In this document: positions 1 through 7,525 of the stretch, in pieces | Layout of the letters: every line of letters starts with the position of its first letter | Position numbering within the stretch: position 1 is the stretch's first letter | NCBI GenBank assembly: GCA_022600195.1 | Contig: JAHZKX010000008.1 | Location: forward strand, 1-41,280 | Length of the DNA: 41,280 bases | Source: Planctomycetota bacterium | GTDB lineage: Bacteria > Planctomycetota > Planctomycetia > Planctomycetales > Planctomycetaceae | Direction of reading: 5' to 3' | The notes under the pieces: generated by a model | Seen by the model: only the letters and a program-made list of their open reading frames with translations | Databases searched by the model: none | Told to the model about the DNA's origin: nothing | Position numbers and translations under genes: made by a program

Positions 1-14
1 TCCCCCCCTCTCCG
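1..14 (+). tRNA. 3' end of a probable tRNA-Ser gene (partial, cut by window edge)
   Basis: The first bases have the form of the 3' half of a T-arm stem (a run of C) followed by CTCTCC and a G discriminator. This closely resembles the 3' end of bacterial tRNA-Ser genes, whose acceptor arm is GGAGAG/CTCTCC. CCA is not encoded; the next bases are CTCA. The rest of the tRNA would lie left of the window, so neither the cloverleaf nor the anticodon can be checked. A tyrosine recombinase starts about 135 bases downstream in the same direction, the usual arrangement at a tRNA attachment site. The call rests on only 14 bases plus this context. Confidence 0.45.
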
Positions 15-25
15 CTCATTTGATT

Positions 26-57
26 GCCGTTGAGTTGTAACCCTATAACTCAGCGGC
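26..57. repeat. Inverted repeat / hairpin upstream of the integrase
   Basis: Bases 26-36 (GCCGTTGAGTT) pair with 47-57 (AACTCAGCGGC) in an 11-bp stem with one G-T wobble and a 10-base loop. No strong T run follows, so it is not a classical terminator. It could be the terminator or processing signal of the preceding tRNA, or part of the recombination site. Confidence 0.5.
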
Positions 58-91
58 ATTTGCTTTATCTGGACCGCTCCAGAGCTTCCTT

Positions 92-121
92 TTTGTGGCA
101 CAATTTGTGGCGTTTTGTGGC
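92..121 (+). repeat. Three direct repeats TTTGTGGC, candidate integrase-binding sites
   Basis: TTTGTGGC occurs at 92-99, 104-111 and 114-121, just upstream of the recombinase start. Short direct repeats beside an integrase gene and an attachment site are typical of arm-type binding sites or of sites for a directionality factor. The spacing (12 and 10 bases) is close to one helical turn. The binding role is inferred from position and pattern. Confidence 0.4.
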
Positions 122-148
122 ACGGGGGTTCTCTGAAAGGTTCTGTTG

Positions 149-1588
149 ATGAAGCAATCATCAAAGCAAAATCGTAAGACATCATTCCGTATCGGCAAAG
201 TTCGCGGTGATTTACGAGGTAAAATCTGGTACCTCACCTACCATGAAAATGGAAAGCGATTGCGACCCAAACTTGGTCCTGACAAAGAGCAAGCAAGGCA
301 GATGGCCGCGCGTATTAATTCCCAACTGGAGTCTCATACTCACTCAGTCTTCAACTTCGAGCCGATAAGCATTGATGATTTACAAAAACGCTGGCTCAAA
401 CATCACGAACAGGTACTACGGTCTTCATTGCAGACCATCCGCCGCTACCGGGCTGCGACAACCCACCTCATCAATTTCATCGCGCAAAAAGGTGTCGCTT
501 CAAAAACATCTCTGTTTCAGGTCGGGCACGCTGAGGAGTTTGTGCATTACCTGCGGACGATCAAAGTGGCTCCGAACGGCCATGAGAACTCGCAGAAACG
601 TCCTCTGCTGGACAAGGGCATCAAATACATTCTGCAATGCTGCCGAAGTATGTTCGGTTATGCGATAAAACGACGGCACCTTTCTCCATATGCCGAAAAC
701 CCTTTCTCCGCTCTCGATCTGGACCGTATTCCAATAGAAAACTCTAAAGTCATTTCCATTTTCAGTCCAGATCAGGAAAAGGCATTTCTAGAAGCCTGCG
801 ATGACTGGCAGTTCCCGATTTTTCTCACTCTCATGCTGACGGGGCTCCGTCCAGGAGAACTTATCCACCTGTTGCTTCCAGATGATATTGATCTGAAAAA
901 AGGAATGCTCTACGTCCGAAATAAACCTCGGTTAGGGTGGCAGGTTAAGACACGCAATGAACGTGAAATTCCACTGATTGATGAACTGAGAGATGTTCTG
1001 AAAATCATCATCGGTGATCGAGTCACGGGCCCAGTCTTTTTACAACGCCGTTTTACGTCAAGTTCCGTACATCCACAGTTGACTGGATATACTGAAAAAC
1101 AACTCGAAAACTTACTTCAGGAACGAGTGGTTAAAGAAGAGGAAGTTTCAGGTAATGCAATGGATAGAAGTCAGTGGATGAAATTCTCACGAACAATTTG
1201 GGGCGATTGTGGCACATTGAAAACAGATCGAATTCGAACGGAATTCATCAGATTAACAAAGCAAATTGAACTACCTCAATTCACAGCCCCCAAATCGCTG
1301 CGACATCTCTTTGCCACATGTTTACAGGACGGGAATGTAGACCCGTTGATTCGCAGTGAATTGATGGGACATTCTACTTCTGCAACGAATGGGGCGAGCC
1401 ACGGTTTAGGGATGACTGCCACTTATACTCATTCACGTCCCGAGACGAAAAGAAAACAACTTACCAATGCGCTGTTGATTCGACTCGCCGTGCAAATAGC
1501 TAAAACATGGTGTATTCGATACTCAACTAAATTTAACAAATTAGACAACCAAGCTAAATTCAAAGGAAATATGTGGCATATAAGATGA
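149..1588 (+). CDS. Tyrosine recombinase / phage-type integrase
   Basis: Site-specific recombinase of the lambda-Int/XerC superfamily, 479 residues from the ATG at 149; GAAAGG at 135-140 is a suitable ribosome-binding site, so the TTG three bases upstream is not preferred. An N-terminal part (about 1-65) resembles an arm-binding or AP2-like DNA-binding region. A core-binding helical domain (about 75-190) is followed by the catalytic domain. Visible catalytic elements are the first Arg in LTGLRPGEL, the Arg-His of SLRHLFAT, the LMGHS box and the nucleophile Tyr in TATYTH. The usual first His of the HxxR box is Lys here (KSLRH), a substitution tolerated in some relatives. About 90 residues of insert lie between the Arg and HxxR boxes. 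Position beside a tRNA end suggests it mobilises an island extending into this window, but no excisionase or cargo set was recognised. Confidence 0.9.
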   Translation: MKQSSKQNRKTSFRIGKVRGDLRGKIWYLTYHENGKRLRPKLGPDKEQARQMAARINSQLESHTHSVFNFEPISIDDLQKRWLKHHEQVLRSSLQTIRRYRAATTHLINFIAQKGVASKTSLFQVGHAEEFVHYLRTIKVAPNGHENSQKRPLLDKGIKYILQCCRSMFGYAIKRRHLSPYAENPFSALDLDRIPIENSKVISIFSPDQEKAFLEACDDWQFPIFLTLMLTGLRPGELIHLLLPDDIDLKKGMLYVRNKPRLGWQVKTRNEREIPLIDELRDVLKIIIGDRVTGPVFLQRRFTSSSVHPQLTGYTEKQLENLLQERVVKEEEVSGNAMDRSQWMKFSRTIWGDCGTLKTDRIRTEFIRLTKQIELPQFTAPKSLRHLFATCLQDGNVDPLIRSELMGHSTSATNGASHGLGMTATYTHSRPETKRKQLTNALLIRLAVQIAKTWCIRYSTKFNKLDNQAKFKGNMWHIR

Positions 1589-2161
1589 GTCTTCTTTCAT
1601 AACTCTCAGAGATTCTGTTCTCTTTTATTCTTTCATGATGATACAAGTCATTCAGTAGAAGCTGCCTTACATTTGGTAAGTGCGGTACGATTCTAAATTT
1701 ATAGACTGTGATTGATTCTGCTTGAATCCGCGCCCCTAACCGATCTGGAGGATGGTCGATTCCACAATCGGCAACCGGAGTCCTTGACCACAAAAGATTC
1801 GAATATGACGATTCTTCCGCCCCTACATCATGTATCATAAACCTCTGATTTTACGGCAATCCCGTATTTTGTTTTCGCTGATGGCAATATCGGAATCCAA
1901 TCGGGCTTTTATTGTTTGTCTTTATTGATTCAACAGCTCTCCGCGAAAACGAACCATAAAACGAACGAAAAGTAGCTTGAAGCAGATGGGCAAGGCATCT
2001 CGATTTTTTGTCACACGCTTCGTGGCTCGCGGTTGGTTGATTTGTTGTCATGCTCTTCGTGTTGGGAGACAGAAGCTGACTTGTCATTTTAATGAGCTCA
2101 GAAATTCCGAACTTTAATGAGTGAATCAATATCCCCACATCGAAGTGTCCAGGTTTTCCAC
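1589..2161. other. Intergenic region without a supported gene
   Basis: About 570 bases between the integrase and the BlaI-type promoter. Two minus-strand open frames of 92 and 105 codons exist (1560-1838 and 1851-2168), but neither has a convincing ribosome-binding site, recognisable domain or signal peptide, and the first overlaps the end of the integrase. No second copy of the tRNA-like end (CCTCTCCGCTCA) was found. It may hold decayed DNA, but nothing can be identified. Confidence 0.4.
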
Positions 2162-2190
2162 TTGACAAAATACTAAAGGATTAGTAGAAA
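2162..2190 (+). promoter_or_regulatory. Promoter with embedded BlaI-type operator
   Basis: A perfect -35 box TTGACA (2162-2167) is followed after 17 bases by a weak -10 box TAGAAA (2185-2190). The spacer carries the perfect 6-4-6 palindrome TACTAAAGGATTAGTA (2171-2186). MecI/BlaI/CopY winged-helix repressors bind short dyads over the promoters of their own operons, and a BlaI-family gene lies in the unit that this promoter would transcribe. That BlaI binds here is inferred; the palindrome and promoter boxes are seen directly. Confidence 0.65.
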
Positions 2191-2235
2191 GTGACTTCTT
2201 AGTGAAATGGAAAGAGATGAAAAGGATTTCGACTC

Positions 2236-3180
2236 ATGCATAATGGGCTGACCGGCATCAGCGAATGTTCGCAACGTCAGCAATTGAGATGTTTTAGCCT
2301 TCGTGGATTTAAATCTCTCAACAAGCTGTCTCGAGCTCGGCAATCACGTCGTGGCTTTACGGTTCTTGAATTACTTGTAACCTTTGTGATCATCGGTACT
2401 CTGATGGGGCTGATCCTTCCGGCGATCGGTTCTGCCCGCGAAGTTGCACGGCAATTACAGTGCAAAAATCAGCTCAAGCAAATCGGTCTCGCGCTTCATT
2501 CCTACCATGATACCAACAATTGTATGCCACCTGGCTGGCAATGGGAGGCATCGAAGCAATCTGCTTATAGCTGGGCCGTGACGCTGCTACCTTATTTAGA
2601 ACAACGGGCAATCTACGATCAGGTTAATCGCAATCAGATTCTCAGTCACTTATTAAATCAGTCTGCTCGAAGCACTTCTATTGTAAACTTCCTCTGCCCC
2701 TCAGACATTACAGATCCGACCTTTATGCTTTTTAAGGAGAATGAATTAGCTGGATCAGTGACAATGTCGCCTCTGTTAGAACTCCCAACTGCGAACTATA
2801 TTGGAGTATTCGGAACGATCGAGCCCGATGATAGTATTCCTGCTCCGCTTGGAGATGGTACGTTCCTTGAATCGAGCCCAGTCCGCTTTGTCGAACTAAG
2901 GCGAGGTTTAAGCAACACCATCATTGTGGGAGAACGAACGATGGCAAAAGTACCATCAACGTGGCTCGGCGTAGACTCCTCTGGCGAAGATGCTGCCTGC
3001 CGACTCGTTGGAATGGCAATGACTACCCCTAACTGCAATTCCTGTGATGAGTGTGAATTTTCCAGTCGCCATCCAGGTGGTGCTAATTTTCTGTGGGCCG
3101 ATGGCCGAGTTTCGATGCTCTCGGAAAACATGAACTCTTCGAACTACCAACAAATGGCTCGTCGGGCAATAAAGTATTGA
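2236..3180 (+). CDS. DUF1559 (H-X9-DG) prepilin-like protein
   Basis: A planctomycete-expanded family of type II/IV pseudopilin-like proteins, 314 residues. The class III signal RRGFTVLELL ends the leader near residue 39, followed by the hydrophobic helix VIIGTLMGLILPAIGSARE. That helix would be processed by a prepilin peptidase and would anchor or polymerise the protein in the inner membrane. The body carries DUF1559, and near the C-terminus HPGGANFLWADG gives a textbook H-X9-DG motif. The leader of about 39 residues is longer than usual, so a later start is possible. AAAGGA at about 2219-2224 supports the ATG chosen. The gene lies downstream of the palindromic promoter and about 100 bases before a BlaI repressor gene, suggesting joint transcription. 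Which pilus or secretion machine it serves is unknown. Confidence 0.88.
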   Translation: MHNGLTGISECSQRQQLRCFSLRGFKSLNKLSRARQSRRGFTVLELLVTFVIIGTLMGLILPAIGSAREVARQLQCKNQLKQIGLALHSYHDTNNCMPPGWQWEASKQSAYSWAVTLLPYLEQRAIYDQVNRNQILSHLLNQSARSTSIVNFLCPSDITDPTFMLFKENELAGSVTMSPLLELPTANYIGVFGTIEPDDSIPAPLGDGTFLESSPVRFVELRRGLSNTIIVGERTMAKVPSTWLGVDSSGEDAACRLVGMAMTTPNCNSCDECEFSSRHPGGANFLWADGRVSMLSENMNSSNYQQMARRAIKY

Positions 3181-3255
3181 TCTCGAAACCATCTAATATT
3201 CCCAATGCATATAGTTCTCTTTTTGAAATTTTATTTCGACATTAAATTTAGTGAT

Positions 3256-3276
3256 TCATTCACGTGGAAGGAATGA
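3256..3276 (+). promoter_or_regulatory. Inverted repeat over the ribosome-binding site of the blaI-like gene
   Basis: TCATTC (3256-3261) and GAATGA (3271-3276) form a 6-bp inverted repeat spanning the AAGGA ribosome-binding site of the next gene. It could fold in the mRNA and mask the site, or serve as a weak internal operator. It does not resemble the TACTAA palindrome at 2171, so a separate role is possible. Chance is not excluded. Confidence 0.25.
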
Positions 3277-3279
3277 TAT

Positions 3280-3654
3280 ATGCCTAAATTTCATCTGACC
3301 AATTGCGAACTTGAAGTAATGGATGTTGTATGGCGGAAAAAACGTGTCACTGTGCAGGATGTCGTCGATACTCTCGAACGCCCACTGGCTTATACGACCG
3401 TCATGACAACGCTGAAGATACTGGACGAGACACGCGGAGTCGTCCGACGGATGAAGGAAGGTCGCGCCTATGTTTATGAGCCAGCGGTTTCTCGCGAAAA
3501 AATTAGCCGCAGCATGGCCGACGACTTCACTCAGCGGCTGTTCGGCGGATCGGTGAAGTCGCTTGTGCTCAGTCTCGTCGAAAGCGACTCAATGTCGCGG
3601 TCGGACATCAAAGAATTGAAACAGGCAATTCAATCCTTGGAGAAAGATTCATGA
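3280..3654 (+). CDS. BlaI/MecI/CopY-family transcriptional repressor
   Basis: A 124-residue protein, the normal length for the family. The N-terminal winged helix begins with LTNCELEVMDVVWRKK and contains the recognition region with AYTTVMTTLKILDE. The C-terminal half (about 75-124) is the dimerisation segment. In characterised systems the repressor binds a promoter dyad until a membrane M56 protease sensor triggers its cleavage. Here the sensor gene follows with a 4-base ATGA overlap, so the two are translationally coupled. AAGGA at 3268-3272 supports the ATG at 3280. No beta-lactamase gene is present, so the regulated output is more likely the upstream DUF1559 gene and the pair itself. Confidence 0.92.
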   Translation: MPKFHLTNCELEVMDVVWRKKRVTVQDVVDTLERPLAYTTVMTTLKILDETRGVVRRMKEGRAYVYEPAVSREKISRSMADDFTQRLFGGSVKSLVLSLVESDSMSRSDIKELKQAIQSLEKDS

Positions 3655-4784
3655 CATCAACACAATTCCTTGAATTGGCTGTTTCACTTTCTGTGCAAGT
3701 TGCGCTCGTCATTATCGTTGCCCATTGGTTAGGACGGCTCGTAAATAGCGAACGAATGCAGTGTCGTTTATGGACCGTCTGTTATGTGGTTCTACTTTCG
3801 CTGATCGGAATGGCCCTGCTGTTACCCCATCCGAGATTCTTTCAGCCTTGGGCTTCAATTGATACACAACACGCAACAGCACTTGTAACAATAGAAATGC
3901 TGTTAGGACAAGTATTATTCTTTGTTTGGCTTGCCGGAGCTGCTGTTTCCTTGATGGTATTTTTCATTCGCTCTTTTCAAGTCTATCGCTTTCTCAATAC
4001 TTGCCAACCTGTTGATCTCGATGAATTTATTTCTGAAGAGAATCAAAGCGACATTCCTGAAATGACATCCTTTCCATCGAAACAAAGACTTCGATTATTA
4101 ACAAGTACAAGGTTGACGACTCCATTTTGCTCCCAGTTCCACTATCCCTACATTGTAGTACCGGAATATCTGCTCGGATTTGATCGTCAGAAACTCAACT
4201 TCATCATCCGGCATGAATTAGAGCATCTCAAAACCGGACATCCGCTGCAATTATTTCTACAGCGTGTAGTGGAAGTGATTTTTTGGTTTCACCCAATGGT
4301 TTGGTGGGCATCGCAGCAGTCTTCCATTAGTCGGGAATTCGCCTGTGATGAGGCGGCAATTGATTCACCATCAGATATCGTCATGTATTTGCAAACATTA
4401 CTTACAATCATGGAATACGGTGCATCGCGAGCGGAAGAGACACCCACATCACTGGCATTTGGAAGAGGAAAGAGCATCGTTGCCAAACGCGCTCGCCGCC
4501 TCACTCAAATTGCAAAGAGTAAAGAGTTCGATGGTCGATCCCGCATTTCGGGTCCGGCGGCGTATTTCAGCCTTGTAATGTTGGCAGCCTTGATCGGATT
4601 TTTGTGGCTACCAATTGATGTGCTTGCATCGTCTCGTACAAATTGGTCGCCTTGGCCAACTTGGTCTGCAAGCGTTTTACATGACTTTGATATTCCCGCT
4701 CGTGACTTCGAAGTTTTCGACCACCGAATCGAACTGCACGAACTGTCGGAACATCAGTCACCTGAGAGTGTCGATGACGACTAG
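3651..4784 (+). CDS. BlaR1/MecR1-type M56 membrane metallopeptidase
   Basis: 377 residues. Membrane segments occur near residues 8-28, 38-58 and 85-105, with a further one near 303-325. The zinc-protease site is HELEH at about 187-191, and the third-ligand region is REFACDEAA at about 228, both typical of peptidase family M56. The C-terminal tail after the last membrane helix is only about 50 residues, so the penicillin-binding sensor domain of classical BlaR1/MecR1 is absent and the signal sensed is unknown. The likely role is cleavage or inactivation of the partner repressor. The start ATG overlaps the repressor stop codon. Confidence 0.9.
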   Translation: MTSTQFLELAVSLSVQVALVIIVAHWLGRLVNSERMQCRLWTVCYVVLLSLIGMALLLPHPRFFQPWASIDTQHATALVTIEMLLGQVLFFVWLAGAAVSLMVFFIRSFQVYRFLNTCQPVDLDEFISEENQSDIPEMTSFPSKQRLRLLTSTRLTTPFCSQFHYPYIVVPEYLLGFDRQKLNFIIRHELEHLKTGHPLQLFLQRVVEVIFWFHPMVWWASQQSSISREFACDEAAIDSPSDIVMYLQTLLTIMEYGASRAEETPTSLAFGRGKSIVAKRARRLTQIAKSKEFDGRSRISGPAAYFSLVMLAALIGFLWLPIDVLASSRTNWSPWPTWSASVLHDFDIPARDFEVFDHRIELHELSEHQSPESVDDD

Positions 4785-5225
4785 TTAAATGAAAATTCAA
4801 ATATCCATTTTTTTGATCGCAATTACTAAGATATTAGGAGTTGAGCTTCTTGTGATGCAAAGCACAAATACAAAATTCAGTACAGATATTCGAGTTAGTG
4901 AATCGACTTGGCTGACAGGGTTGAACATCATCGGAATATCCCTCGCTTATAGAAGTATTAACTGGCGTAGTTTGAAAGTTTAGGAATCTAAGATTCTTTG
5001 ATTACTTTTTTTATCATGAACTACTAAATCTTTAGGAATTCCAATGAACTCAAATTGAACAATGGATTGTAAATATGACTTCTGTTAAACGGACTAAGAC
5101 ACCTCTTTATTCGTTTGAAGTGACGCTTTGCTCCCCTATCTGTCCGCTGGCAATCATTTATCGATGATCACTTGTCTGACAGTATTACACCAAACAGAGA
5201 CTTTTCGAAAAAGGACTTTCGATAC
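4785..5225. other. Intergenic region with a BlaI-box-like dyad
   Basis: About 440 bases between the M56 gene and the LtaS-like gene. A 64-codon plus frame (4789-4983) starts 4 bases after the preceding stop and begins with a hydrophobic stretch, but it lacks a ribosome-binding site and recognisable domain, so it is not called. At 5022-5037, TACTAAATCTTTAGGA matches 12 of 16 positions of the palindrome at 2171-2186. It overlaps a poor promoter-like pair (TTGATT at 4998-5003, TACTAA at 5022). It may be a degenerate site for the same repressor. Confidence 0.3.
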
Positions 5226-7283
5226 ATGTCAAATATTTCACTACCATCAAACACGCTTCCAGGATTATCCAATCCGGGTCCAAATGCATCGGGCGAATTA
5301 TCTGAAGGCGCTTTGGAGGAACATTCCGGCTGCGTTTATACCATACAGAACTGGTATTCCGCATTATCTGAATGGTCGGGCCGGTATTCAGTGATTGCCA
5401 TCATCTTTGCGATTACTGTTTCGTACCTTCTATTACTGCGAACTGTCATGGTGGTTACTTATGCTGATTTTGAAAAGCTCTCACTATGGCATGGGCTCAG
5501 TTTGTTTTTTGTTGGAATGCGATTCGATGTTCTCGTTGCGTTGTGCTTTGTGATACCTCAATTATTACACATTACCATCGTTTCTAACCACAAAATTGAT
5601 GGTAAGACAAGCCGCTTGTTTCTGGATGCGGCATGGGTCATTGCATTCCTGTTTCTACCGTTTCTGTGTATGGCAGAATTCATATTCTTCGATGAGTTTC
5701 AATCGCGACTGAATTACATTGCCTTTGAATATATAGTCTACCCTACCGAAGTTTGCTGTAATATCTGGGAGTCATATCCACTCATTGACCTGATAGCCAT
5801 TGTTGGTGCTTGTGGAGGAAGTCTCTGGTTTCTATTGCGAAAGAATTTTCATAAGAGGATCGCAACGCCAATGCCCTGGAAACGGCGTTATGGATTTTTG
5901 GTAAGCTGCCTCACTGGGATGATGATCTTATGGTCCACAATCGGAGCAGACAGTCGACAGATCTCTCGCGACCGTGTCGCAAACGAATGCACCTGGAACG
6001 GATTATATAGTTTTGTGTATTACGCTTGGACTTGCCGGTTTGAATTCAAGGAAAATTATGTCACACTCGACGGTTCTGATTCTGTTCAACGGTTACAACA
6101 ACAGGTTGTAGGAGAGGGAGACAAACTGAAAACAGGATCAACCAATCCTGTCGACCGAATTGTTGACACCGACGGACCTAAACAAAATTTCAATGTTGTG
6201 CTGATTTTGGAAGAAAGCCTGGGTTCTGACTTTGTTGGTGTTTTGGGTGATGGCCGGAAGCTCACACCCCACTTTGATGAGCTTACCCGCAAAGGGATCT
6301 TATTTGACAATTTCTACGCCACGGGAAATCGAACTGCACGTGCATTGGAAGCGGTGCTGACCTCCATGCCACCGATTCCCACCGAGTCCATTCTTAAACG
6401 AGATCATTCCGACCGTGTGTTTACTCTGGCAAACGTTCTTGCCAAGCGTGGATACGAGCGGCTGTTTATGACCGGAGGCCGTGGGCTGTTTGACGGAGTG
6501 CGTTCATTCATGAAGGCGAACGGTTTCAACCATTTCATTGAACAATCTGATTTTAAAGACCCTCTCTTCGCCAACGCCTGGGGAGTCAGTGATGAAGACT
6601 TATTTCGAAAGGCTCTTGGCGAACTCGATGATTTACACGGAACTGGAAATCCATTTTTTGCCACGATCCTTACGGTATCCAACCATCGGCCTTACACATA
6701 TCCAGAAGGTCGAATTCCTGATAAGGAACAAACACGCGAAAACGCAGTAAAGTACGCCGATTGGGCACTGGGTTATTTCTTTCGTGAAGCACAGTCTCAC
6801 GATTTCTATCGCAATACAATCTTCATTGTAATGGGTGATCATGGAGCCCGAGTTTCCGGTAGTCAGCTTTTTCCAATGAGTTCCTATCGAGTTCCGGTTT
6901 TGATGATTCAACCGAATGGAAAAGACCGGGGAACACGCTGCAATACTTTAGCTTGCTTACTGGATATCGCGCCAACCATTATGGGGCGACTTGGCGGCGA
7001 TTATCGGTCTGTCTTTTTCGGCTACGATGCGGTTCTGGCTGATCCAAAGAAAGGGCGCGCAGTCATGCAGCATAACCACGACGTGGCATTACTCGATTCT
7101 CAGAATCGCATGGTCGTTCTGGGGTTTGGTAAATCAGCAGAGGGCTTCGAGCTTGATCAATCCAGCCATCAGCTTGAACAAAAAGATTCCCCTGACTCTG
7201 ATATGCTGCAAAACGCTGTATCACTTTTTCAATCAGCTTTTGAACTATATTATTCTGATCGATGGTTTCCTGGTTCCGGTTGA
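5226..7283 (+). CDS. LtaS/MdoB-type phosphoglycerol transferase (alkaline phosphatase superfamily)
   Basis: 685 residues from the ATG at 5226, which has AAAAGGA about 10 bases upstream; a longer frame from a TTG at 5172 has no ribosome-binding site. Five hydrophobic segments occupy roughly residues 55-245, the topology of lipoteichoic-acid synthase and MdoB enzymes. An extracytoplasmic sulfatase-fold domain follows. Family marks are NVVLILEESLGSD (metal-binding Glu), the nucleophile region GNRTARALEAVLTSMPP with Thr near 369, and MGDHGAR near 536. Such enzymes transfer phosphoglycerol or related head groups from a lipid onto an envelope acceptor. The acceptor here is unknown, because planctomycetes do not make classical lipoteichoic acid. 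The following gene encodes a PAP2 phosphatase lipoprotein, which fits recycling of lipid or phosphate products. Confidence 0.85.
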   Translation: MSNISLPSNTLPGLSNPGPNASGELSEGALEEHSGCVYTIQNWYSALSEWSGRYSVIAIIFAITVSYLLLLRTVMVVTYADFEKLSLWHGLSLFFVGMRFDVLVALCFVIPQLLHITIVSNHKIDGKTSRLFLDAAWVIAFLFLPFLCMAEFIFFDEFQSRLNYIAFEYIVYPTEVCCNIWESYPLIDLIAIVGACGGSLWFLLRKNFHKRIATPMPWKRRYGFLVSCLTGMMILWSTIGADSRQISRDRVANECTWNGLYSFVYYAWTCRFEFKENYVTLDGSDSVQRLQQQVVGEGDKLKTGSTNPVDRIVDTDGPKQNFNVVLILEESLGSDFVGVLGDGRKLTPHFDELTRKGILFDNFYATGNRTARALEAVLTSMPPIPTESILKRDHSDRVFTLANVLAKRGYERLFMTGGRGLFDGVRSFMKANGFNHFIEQSDFKDPLFANAWGVSDEDLFRKALGELDDLHGTGNPFFATILTVSNHRPYTYPEGRIPDKEQTRENAVKYADWALGYFFREAQSHDFYRNTIFIVMGDHGARVSGSQLFPMSSYRVPVLMIQPNGKDRGTRCNTLACLLDIAPTIMGRLGGDYRSVFFGYDAVLADPKKGRAVMQHNHDVALLDSQNRMVVLGFGKSAEGFELDQSSHQLEQKDSPDSDMLQNAVSLFQSAFELYYSDRWFPGSG

Positions 7284-7525
7284 TAAGAGCGAGGTTACTC
7301 TTTCAGAATTCGATAATCCTGAAACCAGCTACTGTCAGAAGAATCTTCTTGAGCGGTCCTCTAGGAGCAGGATTAGCACGTTTTACATAGTCCTGACTCA
7401 TCTCTATTTGATCTCATCATTTGGGTTCTCTTTGTCTGAGATTTCCTGACTGACGTGCATTCCTTCCCAACTTCATCTCGACCTTGGTCACTTTTTTACC
7501 TAATTTTTTTAGCACGTAGCAGTTA

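Noticed and set aside
1560-2168. Two minus-strand open frames of 92 and 105 codons
   Set aside because: No ribosome-binding site, no recognised domain; one overlaps the integrase and the other runs into the promoter with the palindrome.
3651-4784. Possible beta-lactam resistance locus
   Set aside because: Neither a penicillin-binding sensor domain nor a beta-lactamase gene is present.
4789-4983. 64-codon frame directly after the M56 protease gene
   Set aside because: Hydrophobic start but no ribosome-binding site, no family features; kept only as a note in the intergenic entry.
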